Assembly (NCBI GenBank): GCA_017506865.1
Contig: JAFCMP010000246.1
Span: 186,001 to 250,000 of the forward strand
Reading direction: 5' to 3'
Length of the DNA stretch: 64,000 bases
Origin: Tribonema minus
Lineage: Eukaryota; Sar; Xanthophyceae; Tribonematales; Tribonemataceae
This document shows positions 24,701-33,117 of the stretch, piece by piece; position 1 is the stretch's first letter; each line of letters starts with the position of its first letter. The notes beneath the pieces were generated by a model. It was given only the letters and a program-made list of their open reading frames with translations, was not told the DNA's origin and did no database searches. The translations under genes and the position numbers were made by a program.

Positions 24701-27700
24701 CAAGTGCGCACTTGGGTACTACAGGAGTATGCATCTATTGTGGCGCTTCCATCACCACCCTGACCGCACCAGGGGGGCAGATGCAGTCCACATGAGGCAT
24801 TACACTGCAAGTATGCATGGGGACACCACCCGCATAGATGCATAAATGTGCATTGGCATACACGGCGTATTCCACGTGTAAGTGTATGTGCGGGTACGTC
24901 AATATCTGTGTGTACAAGTTAGCATGCTTTCCAGTGTGTGGTCAAGTATGCATTCATAATAGCGCTTTCATGGCGACCCTGGCCGTAAGGGGGGGCGGCG
25001 CTGCCGTCATGCATGGGCGATGAGGGTCGCGCTCGGTGACAATGGTACACTTGAGGTTGGAATTGGAGCGACTTAGGGTTAGAGGTATGGTACAATTGCA
25101 GTTGGAGCTGGAGCGGGTGAGGGTTAGGGTTGGCGTCCAACTTCAAGCACATCACTGGCAACGCCGCATGCAGCATTTGCATGCACTATGTTCAGCAGAG
25201 TCAGAGAGTCCATGCCGTCAGTTGAAGTCGAGGACCGCAGCCGACTTGAAGATGCACGAGACGGGCGCAGTTTAGTTTAGCAGATCACACGCTGCTCTGA
25301 CATACCCCGATAATTGCAGCTGCACACTGAACAGTCCACTGAGACGTACACTTGCAGGCGTGTCACAGCTGCAGGACGTAGCTCAGAAGTTAAAAGCATA
25401 CCTGCCATTTTACCCATAGATGTTTGGAGTTCATGACTGCATGACAAATCTCGCTCCGCCTCACACTTGATCATGCCTACCGACGTGCGATCTGGCGTGA
25501 GCCCAAATGCAGTTAACATTGTCATCGCTCCACCGCAGGCCTTACATGTCACCATTCAGGCCTTCTGCCTTTCACCATATGTACCATATGTACATGCATA
25601 CCTGCCTCGCACACACCATACCTACATACCTGCCTGGCACATTACCATACCTACATGCCTGCCGCACACATGACCCTACCTACATACCTGCCTCGCACAA
25701 TACCATACCTGCTTACCTGCCTCGCACATGATAACACCTTACATACCTGCCTCGCGCATTACCATACCTACATACCTGCTCACACATGACCACACATACA
25801 TGACCTGCCTCGCACATGCCCATACCTACATACCTTCCTCGCACATCACCATACCCACGTACCTGCCATCTGGCGTGAGCCCAATGAAGTCAACGTCCTC
25901 GTCGTCCCGCCGCGGCCGCCCCAGCTTGCCCTTCTTATCCACCTCCAGGCCCTCCTCGCGCAGCACCATGGTGAGCGCTGCCCCGCGGCGCCGGTGACGC
26001 TCCATCGCCGCAAGCAGATGCCCCTAACAGTAGCGGTAGCAGCCACACAACACCACTATTCAAAAGGAGAGTTGTTGCTGGCGGACACAGCACTGCCAAC
26101 GCAAAGGCCATGCGCCAAAAGTGTGCGACATGCTGCGCCGCGCGCTCCTGCGATGCATCCAGGGCGCTGTCGTGCTGCGTCTATGTGATGTCCGTCAGAT
26201 GCCCCTGACAGAACAGCCACACAGCTCATCTTAATAGAGTTAGAGCAGAGTAAGCTTGCCACAGAGGCGCGCGCTGGGCACTGCCACTTCGTCGGAAGCA
26301 GAAAAGGCAGCTGTGGTTCCGCAATGCAGGCCCCCCGACTGCATGAGGTGACCGTTGACATATGCGTGAAGGTGGCCCTGACAGTAGCGGTAGCAGCAGT
26401 GGCCACACAACTCATCGTCAGAGCGTGCTGCCGATGATAACGCCTGAGGGCACGCACAGACAGGCCATGCCCTACGCTTGCGAGACGCGCTGTCGTGCGC
26501 GCTCGCTCCCTTGACTTGTGCCGCCGGAGCGTGATGCATGTATATATATATCTGATACGGCGCGGTGAGCCCAGGCGCACTTCAAACACTTGTACCGTTG
26601 TGTGTATGCGCTGCGAGACGCGTTGTCTCTTGCGCTCGCTCCCATGACGTCCTCAGGAGGGCACTCTTGCGTGATTGCATGTGTATGAATAATGTGGCGC
26701 GGTGAGCGCAGGCGCGCATGCGTCCATTACTTCAACATTTGCTTATGCACGTATAGTCCTGCGCCCACGCTGCGAGCCCACGTGCTGCACTGTGTAGGTA
26801 CAACCCCCCTCCCCCCCCCCCCAGCTGCAACACGCACGGCGCGCAGCGGTGCAAGACGCTTACGGCGCGCGACGCGCGGAGGTGAAGCGGCAGCGCGGCG
26901 CACCTCACTTACAACTTCAACCCGCCTTCTCGCAAAACAGGTCCCCCTGCTGATACCAACCCTAATGCGCATTTCCCCTCACATTCAGGTCCTCGCCTTA
27001 CCCTAACCCTGACGCACTCTGACAGGGTCAGGTCCCCCCTGGTCCACACCCGCTTTACCCACAGAGCACGGTCCCCGCGCTAACTTTGACCACCTTCTCG
27101 CAGATCAGTGTGCCAGTGGCTAACCCCAACCCCCAACGCACCTGTTCACACGTGAGGTCCCCCGGCCTCACACGTCCCCTGGTCAATCCAGTCCCCCTGG
27201 TCCACTCTGTCACCCACTTTTCCCGGAGCGCTCACCTGCCCCCCTCCCCCACCTATCGGGTCCCCCTGTTGAACCCCCAACCCCCAACGCACCTTCTCGC
27301 AGATGAGGTCCCCCGGCACCACCACAAAGTCGCCGGTGATCTTGTCGCGCGCCTGGCGTATCACGTCCGCCGTGTCCAGCGACCCGTCCGTCACGACGCG
27401 GTCCAGCGTCAGCGCTCCGCTGTACTCGTCCAGGAACCGGAACACCTGCGACCGCGGTGTGTGTGTGGGGGGGAGGGGGGGTTGAGGGGGTGAGGGGCCC
27501 ACAGCTGCAGAGAGTCAATGGCAAGTACAGATTGGGGCTTGCATTTGCAGCGCTCGTGTGTCCATTATCGCTACACCCATGCGTCCGTCGTGTCCAGGGA
27601 CTTGGCTTGGCCGTCACGACGCGGTCCAGCATCAGCGCTCTGCTGTACTCATCCAGGAACCGGAACACATGCGACCGCGCAGTGGGGGGGCGGTTGCCTC

Positions 27701-28936
27701 ATGAGTCAACTTGAAGTACAGATGGGGCTTGCATTTGCAGCCTCGTGCTCATTGACGCTACAGTCATGCGTCCGCCATGTCTAGAAACTCCGTCCGCCAC
27801 GACACAGTTCAGCGTCAGCGCCCCGCAGTACTCGTTCAGGGAGCGGAACACCTGCCCGCAGGGGCTGGCGGGTGGCGCCGTGGGTCAAAAGGCTCGGCGT
27901 GTTGCTCAGCAGCTTTCGGGAGTCGACGACTCGAGGTTTGTGATGGGGGGCGGCGCGCGGGGGGAGGGGGGCGGGGGCTCGTACCAGTGGAATCGCAGAT
28001 GTGGTCGCAGCCGTCGCGGCTGATACGCGGACGCATACAGTAGGTGTAGCTTGTGCAACGTGTTGGTGGCAAGTGGTCTGCCAGCCTACGGCCCAACGGC
28101 TTCCTACGCTGCATCAAAAACTGCGTGTGGTGGGGCCGGTTCGCGCGACGCACGCAGCCTTGGCTTGCAGGTGTGTCGTGCACGCAAAGCAGTGCACTTG
28201 GACGTAACTCCACAAATTAATTGCTGCAGCAGTAAGCGATGGATCATGTTGAACTATGTAGGCCGGCCCACAACCATGGTGGTTAGAATTACAGTCTACA
28301 TTTCGGCGATCTGTTGGCAAGCGACTCTAACCATTGAAAAGTGCATGCAACATCACAAGGCTTTGAGTGATTCGATGCGGGCGCACAGCACTTCCAGCGC
28401 ACGGAACACTGCTCCTACTGCACTGTCTGAGGTATGTCTGCCTGATGAAGGTCAGTACATGTGGACAGCGCACACCTGTGAGCTCGTCTCTTCCGCAGCT
28501 ATCACCAGCGCCCTGTGAAAGCCCGCCTCCTCCAACAAGTCCAATTGATACTGCAGTATGGGTCTGTTGAGCACAGGCAGCAGTGATAGCGGGCACTCCT
28601 CCGTGAGCGGGTACAAGCGAGCTCCATCCCCGCACGCCAGTATGACGGCCTGTCGAGGAAAATGAACCAGAACAGCAAGATGCGATGGTTAAGAGTACTA
28701 GCATGTCTCCAAGGGCGAGTGATTCTTCTTGCGCGCAATGTGGCGGACATGTTGGCTGCAAGCAAGCCCTTGGTCACCTCAGCAGCAGTCGGCACAGCAC
28801 GGCAGCGCATCGAGGTTTGCGATCCACATCTGCTTCTACACACTGCTGGGAAGTGCCATAGAAATGTCGCCACAAGTAACTCAAGCATGCACTATGCTGT
28901 AATTTTACCACCCACCTGCAGCTCGGGGTGGCCCAT
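18793..28936 (-). CDS. EIF2B3: Translation initiation factor eIF2B subunit gamma
   Basis: This is a subunit of the decameric guanine-nucleotide exchange factor for eIF2. Nine minus-strand exons keep phase throughout: 28936-28916, 28649-28476, 27445-27293, 26023-25863, 24369-24274, 22886-22812, 22354-22230, 20801-20521, 19071-18793. The product is about 454 aa, close to the animal protein (about 450). Exon 1 codes only MGHPELQ. Exon 2 begins the nucleotidyltransferase-like domain (AVILACGDGARLYPLTEECP, LLPVLNRPILQYQLDLLEEA). Exon 3 has DTADVIRQARDKITGDFVVV and PGDLI. Exon 4 gives DVDFIGLTPDG. Exon 6 gives LMDVGLYVLSQSVLQHL and exon 7 DELAPALVRRQF. Exon 9 is the left-handed beta-helix of hexapeptide repeats (TLIGEGCTVGEKVTCKSSVI, CTIQNSVICANAGVG) and ends in TGA. 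Exon 8 carries a Gly-rich insertion. Partial copies of exons 3, 4, 5, 7, 8 and 9 sit in the introns. Confidence 0.93.
19190..19262 (-). repeat. Echo of eIF2B-gamma exon 9 acceptor start
   Basis: A copy of the first ~60 nt of exon 9, reading LIGEGCTVGEEATCKSSVIG, lies about 180 bp upstream in transcript order. A long C-run polypyrimidine tract (19263-19297) precedes it. The true exon's CTGCAG acceptor is altered to TGGCAG here, so an AG is still present. A fainter third copy is near 19795-19825. Confidence 0.8.
20135..20415 (-). repeat. Two echoes of eIF2B-gamma exon 8 donor end
   Basis: Copies at about 20335-20415 and 20145-20215 repeat the end of exon 8, reading LEAQLQAKG then a homologue of RVEGLNRKDQ, followed by a GTGA donor. 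Both lie downstream of the true exon (ends 20521), about 190 bp apart. Some copies have an indel in the G-run and so change frame. Confidence 0.85.
22035..22130 (-). repeat. Two echoes of eIF2B-gamma exon 7 donor end
   Basis: Two copies of the exon 7 end plus its GTGCGTCC-like donor lie at about 22038-22093 and 22096-22130, downstream of the true exon end at 22230. The first repeats the GCGGCCGCAT...ATCATCGC run almost exactly. Confidence 0.8.
24121..24223 (-). repeat. Near-complete echo of eIF2B-gamma exon 5
   Basis: It matches exon 5 (24369-24274) for about 90 nt, coding LLDVEEAVRVQKALLRRHTS with mostly silent changes. It keeps a good GTGAGA donor, but the CAG acceptor of the true exon is replaced by TGTG. 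The silent pattern suggests selection before or after duplication, or recent copying. Confidence 0.85.
24247..24268. repeat. Perfect 22-bp palindrome made of ACTTCAA/TTGAAGT
   Basis: ATACTTCAACT and its exact reverse complement abut with no spacer. It lies between the two copies of exon 5, immediately beside the exon 5 donor. It is built from two inverted copies of the dispersed ACTTCAA word. Confidence 0.9.
24536..24992 (-). repeat. Three short echoes of eIF2B-gamma exon 5 acceptor start
   Basis: Blocks at about 24536-24567, 24733-24770 and 24957-24990 repeat the acceptor and first ~15-20 nt of exon 5 (GCC AGGGTGGTGATGA type). They lie upstream of the true exon, about 200 bp apart. Acceptor AG is retained in some and changed in others. 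A (TG)n tract of about 22 bp sits at 24665-24690 between them. Confidence 0.75.
25480..25506 (-). repeat. Echo of eIF2B-gamma exon 4 donor end
   Basis: It repeats the last coding bases of exon 4 (GGGCTCACGCCAGAT) and a modified junction, about 380 bp downstream of the true donor at 25862. The intervening space is filled by a donor-like minisatellite. Confidence 0.7.
25575..25862 (-). repeat. Minisatellite of donor-like units beside exon 4
   Basis: About nine degenerate units of 25-35 bp, plus-strand consensus near CATACCTACATACCTGCCT followed by CGCACAT. On the transcribed strand each unit reads GGCAGGTATGTAGG, that is, a CAG|GTATGT donor consensus. The array runs directly into the true exon 4 donor (AG|GTACGTGG). 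It looks like amplification of the 5' splice site itself. Confidence 0.85.
26196..26412 (-). repeat. Two echoes of eIF2B-gamma exon 4 acceptor
   Basis: Blocks at about 26196-26226 and 26374-26412 repeat the acceptor side of exon 4, including TAGCGGTAGCAGCCACACAA-type sequence and a CTGTCAGGGGCATC-like junction. They lie upstream of the true exon start (26023), roughly 180 bp apart. Confidence 0.75.
26925..27200 (-). repeat. Degenerate echoes of eIF2B-gamma exon 3 donor end
   Basis: Several CACCTTCTCGCAGAT-like blocks (near 26927, 27089 and 27135) resemble the last bases and donor of exon 3. They are downstream of the true end at 27293. The block at 27117-27180 also repeats the GAGGTCCCCCGGC segment. 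They are more decayed than most echoes here. Confidence 0.6.
27595..27860 (-). repeat. Two echoes of eIF2B-gamma exon 3 acceptor start
   Basis: Copies at about 27598-27676 and 27784-27858 repeat the first ~75 nt of exon 3 (VFRFLDEYSGALTLDRVV). The nearer copy lost its AG (CGCAT). The farther copy keeps CAG|GTGTTCCG but has drifted to FRSLNEYCGALTLNCVV. Spacing is about 170-180 bp. Confidence 0.88.
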
Positions 28937-29539
28937 GGTGCTAGATCTCGCGAGTGCACGATTCACGCACTTCAACTTCCAACTTCAACAATGAAGTGAA
29001 GTGTCAGTTGAAGTGTGAAAAGATCACGCTATTGAAGTTGACATTGCTTTGGTGCGCAGGCACGGTGGGCATGCAAGTCAGCACAATCACCTTCCAGGCA
29101 GAAGAGCCACAAAAACGTTCATCCTGAGAGCTTCAAGTCTCGTACGTATGGACTTGTATTTATAAAGGCCCAAGGGAGGCCGGGTCTCGTACTGTAGCAT
29201 CTGGACAGCCAATGCTGTGACCCAACACCTCAAGAAAATGCACGGGGACCTCGCCATTCGTGTTGCAAGCACGAGTAAGCACACCACAACAGTGTTGTGC
29301 AAGGAGCGTCAACTTCTGTTGATCAGAAAGGAGCCGTTGCCTGCAGAACACCTGCAATGAAGTTGGCGTTGTCGGTTGCAGGGAGGTGCAGATTCACGCA
29401 CTTCAACTGCCAAAGTCACTTGCAATTAGTAAAGTCAAGTGGTCAACAAACACGAGACGAGGGCCAAAAGATGGACGTAAACATTGCTGGACGGCACGAT
29501 AGCAGGATGCTTCCGGAGTGCCGGACGTGTTGGTAGTGC

Positions 29540-30735
29540 CGCACCCGGCCCAGCTTAGCCGCCAATGGCGGAGCTTGAGCTGGAGCTGGCACGGCCGCAG
29601 CGCTGTCAGCGTCCCATGCCTCCCCATGCTTCGCAGGCGTGCAGCTGGTGCCAACCAGCTATGCCGTCAGCTGCGCTGTGCCTCGTTGCTGAGGGTCACC
29701 ACGGCGCCGAGGCCGCGTGCCACGATGACCTTAATTGACGGCATGCGCTCCAAAGGCTGCAAGTAAGTACACGTTGCTGCCATCCCGCTGAAGGCACGTG
29801 CCGCGGTGACCTCAACTAACGGCAGCACGCGCTCCACGTGCTGCAAGTTCAAGTTGCTGCCGTCAAGCTGAAGGCTCGTGCTGCGTCCGCTCGCTGCATC
29901 CTGGCGCGCCCCATGCATCCACTGCCAAGGCGGCGTTGCACTGCAGCACCATTGCACGTCTTTCATCGTTCGGGTACATGGTGCCAGCGGCGTCCCCGTC
30001 TGTGAGGCTGCCGCAGAGCCTGAAGGCTCGCCTTCTCAGCAGGATCTGCAAGTTCTGGTCCAGAACTTGCAGCAGGATCTGCAAGTTCTGGTCCAGAACT
30101 TGCAGATCCTGCTTTCACACAGCTTCCCCATGTGGGGTTCAAAAGAAGCACGCAATGTTTGCTGCTGAACGCCTCCTCTATAGAGCTGTAATTGGCAAAG
30201 CAGGCACACACGTTGCCACCGCCAAGGTGTCTCGTCATGAGAGCTGGCCCAGCGACTCGTCTGACCGGTATCATGCTTTCACCTCGCCCACGGCCGCCAG
30301 CTTGTGTAAGCGCCCCCACTGCCTTCAGCTGCGGCTTCATGACACGGCCCCACGGCTGCGTCCCTTAAAGGCCCACGCTTGGCGCAAGCGCCGGCGTATC
30401 GAAGCCTTCCGGCCCAAATTGTCCAGCTGAGTTCGCAAAGCACCGCTTGAGTACGCCATTGGCGCCGCAACCGCCACCTTGTACACCCCTGACCTGAATC
30501 GCACTGTTCAATGAGATCAAGGAGGGCACGCCGCCCGCAAAGGCGGGTCCTGAACTCATGTGCGCCTGAATGGTGTAGTTCGCAGCGCTGATGACCTTCT
30601 TTCTGCCTGCCGCACCTCTGCAACAATTGCTGCCCGCGCTCGGTGCACTAACGCTGAGTCGCTCAGCAAATCAATAGCAACGCACGCTCCCTCCGCAGCA
30701 CACCGCCGCACACGACCAGGCCCACCTGATCCCAT
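29540..30735. repeat. Diverged segmental duplication, copy A
   Basis: This segment matches 34115-35440 in the same orientation and order, with many substitutions and indels. Best-conserved blocks include AGCTGCGCTGTGCCTCGTTG (near 29665), GTACATGGTGCCAGCGGCG (near 29975) and a long block at about 30575-30730. No intact protein is shared. The two copies bracket the 31-33 kb gene. Confidence 0.85.
30043..30113. repeat. Tandem hairpin unit, 21-bp perfect arms
   Basis: A unit of GATCTGCAAGTTCTGG, one T, then the inverse CCAGAACTTGCAG occurs twice in tandem, 33 bp apart. The second copy (30071-30113) is a perfect inverted repeat with 21-bp arms and a single-base centre. It is absent from the matching place in duplicated copy B. 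Confidence 0.9.
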
Positions 30736-31053
30736 ACAATGTTGAACCTTCAAACCGAAATGAAACGGCGCAGAGTCCTTTACCAGCGGCTCATGCTCTG
30801 TCGGCTAGGGACTCGCGCGCTGCCTTGTTTAACGGCGGCTGCGTTTGCAGCTCATTGAAACATTATCACTGCTTACCTAATCTCCGTATTCTCAATTAAC
30901 GTCTTGATAAGCTCAGGAACTCGTGTGCGAAGTAGTACCGATCTGCAAATAATTACTTCAACTTCGGCGAAGTTGACGCTGCTGGTTCGTCGAGGCATGA
31001 AGCACGCACATCAGCGCTGCTGTACCAGCAGCCGTGCGAGCAACAGGGCAACA

Positions 31054-33117
31054 ATGACAAGACCCCACCTGCTGTGGGCTGCTGTGGCAGCTCTGACGGG
31101 TCAGCACAAGATCGATGCTTTCCGATTAGTCTCAACGCTGCAGCTTCACGCCCCCGCCCTCCCTGCCGGCAGCGGCAGCAGCGGCACCATTCACATGAAG
31201 CAGGACGCCCTGCCCAAGCAGCAGGTGCAGGCACTGGCAGCCCAGCTGGGGTGGAAGCTCGTGAAGGATCTGCCGAATAAGGTGTGTGTCGAGACAGCAG
31301 ATTTACTTGCGTGTTGCTGTTGCCGGCTCCGGCTGCCATGTCGGTCCATGCGTGTTGTTTGCGTGGCAGTGATCTGCACCCAGAGGCGGCGCATAGTGTG
31401 GCTTTGCCAGGGTGTTGTGTCAGGCTTGACTGTGTCTTGCAGAATCAGTATCGCTGATTGCCTCAGCAACTGCCCCACCACGCGTTGACACATGTATGTA
31501 CAGGTGCTCACCTTCACGAAGGAGCATCCAGAGGACGAGGTGCATGTGTGCTACTCCGCGGGCACCGTGGGCACCCTGATTACCCACCCAACGAAGGGGC
31601 GCAAGCTCCTGTACAGGCAGCAGCGCGACATGGACGGACTCAAGAAGATTCTCGCTAATCCGAGGGTGCACACAGGTGCGTGATGTGTACAGCACGATGT
31701 CAAAGCGTGTGCGCGGCGATTTCCGAACTGAGGCGTTGCTCGCTGCACCGGCGAACGCTCAATCACGACCGCCCTCCGCCCTCCGTTTACGCCGCGCATT
31801 TACGCACCCGCAGGCGCCGGCTTTTATGCCCACCAGCCCAACCCACCCGAACACAAGCAGCAGGCACCGAATGAGCCGTTTCGTGCCGACATTGCGCTGC
31901 TGAATGACTGCAGCACCCTACTGGCCTACCATTTTGTCAGTGCCGCCGCCAAGCACGTCTTCGACGCCAACGTTGTTGGCAGCGGCAGCAGCCCCCGCTC
32001 CATCGCACTGTGGGACGGCGCGTGCGTGGTAAACGACGACGGCCGCGCATGGTGGACCGGCGTCTCTCCAGTTAACTTTGCAGGCGACGTGCCGAGGAGC
32101 CTGTGGTGCCAGCTGCAGCAGCAGCAGCGCGACACCACGCTGCCGCGCCCCGCCTACATCGCGCTCGGCCCGGACGAGCAGTTCTACATACGCTTTGCTG
32201 ACGGAAGCGCCCACTACAATGCCTACGGTGACCTGCTGCGCGAACTGCATGCCAGCGGCAGAGCGGCAGACGTGCGGTCACTGGCGTTTGCCCCCGGCGG
32301 CGGCTACTCTGTGCTGTAGAGCGGCGGCACCCACGTGACGCAGGGACTGCCGGCAACGCTGCGTGTCCAACTGTCATCCCAGGCGGCAGCGGCTGTGGAG
32401 CACGTGAGCATCGGCGCACACGGCGTGTGGTTCGTGCGCTACAGCGATGGCCGGTGGGCTATCGGCGACCACGCTGCGTCCCCCGGCCTCCCATACACGG
32501 CCGGGCTCTGGCGGGATAACGGTTGGCAAGTGCGAAGTGTGGCGTTCGGAGCGGACCGCTCGTGGGTGGCGGAGCTCTGCACGTCGCTCAGTCAAGAGCC
32601 GCAACAAGGGAAGGCAGAGGCGACGGCAACAGATTCGGACAAGCGGCAGACACGGCGGCGCAAAGGCAAGGGAGGCGGCGGTGGCACCGCGGTGGCTGCG
32701 GCGGAACCGCGTGTGGCAGGCACTGCTGCAGTGACGGAGAGCGAAGTCGCCCGCACCATTGCCACCACTTGGACACATCCGCAGACGAAGGCGGTGACGA
32801 CAGCGCGGCTGATGCTCAACGGTGACTGTACTTTCTCTTTCGAAGGTCTGCCACCCATTTTGCACTCGCGTCTGGAAGAGCGGCGTGTGGAAGTAGCGAG
32901 CGGAGGCTGGGATGCGTATCGCAGTCGCCTGTGGGCAGTAGACAGCGCGGCTGGCGGGCGGTGGCGACTGCTCTTTGCTAACGGCACCCGGCACATGTAC
33001 AGCTTTTGTAGCGATGGCATGCTGGCCATGAGGGCGGAGGTGATTAGCGGCGGCCACACCGTCACGCGCGTCGATACTGATGATGACAGTGGGCTGTGGG
33101 TTATGGAGTATGAGTGA
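31054..33117 (+). CDS. Unrecognised protein with WD-like beta repeats and an internal TAG
   Basis: Exons 31054-31281, 31504-31675 and 31814 onward keep phase with GTGTGT and GTGCGT donors. The N-terminal part reads ALPKQQVQALAAQLGWKLVK, then HVCYSAGTVGTLITHPTKGR, RQQRDMDGLKKILANPRVHT and GAGFYAHQPN. This arrangement resembles, from memory, a protist family of unknown function; I cannot confirm that. The third exon then carries several repeats of the type FYIRFADGSAHYNAYGDLLREL and VWFVRYSDGRWAIGD, spaced about 90 residues. At 32317-32319 an in-frame TAG interrupts one repeat (GYSVL*SGGTHV), yet the frame stays open and repeat-like for 266 more codons to TGA at 33115-33117. The product is 301 aa if TAG stops translation, about 566 aa if it is read through. 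The start may instead be the ATG at 31195. Flanked by duplicated segments A and B. Confidence 0.65.

Larger units (their letters stand above)
28937..31053. other. Divergent spacer carrying duplicated segment A
   Basis: It lies between the starts of eIF2B-gamma (minus) and the 31-kb gene (plus), so both promoters should be here. The first 110 bp hold a cluster of ACTTCAA/TTGAAGT words (about 28969-29040), close to the eIF2B-gamma start. Most of the rest is the duplicated segment described separately. No coding exon is supported. Confidence 0.5.

Noticed and set aside
32317-32319. TAG read as a sense codon throughout the genome
   Set aside because: HEMK ends at TAG right after its conserved C-terminus, and no other recognised gene here has an internal TAG.
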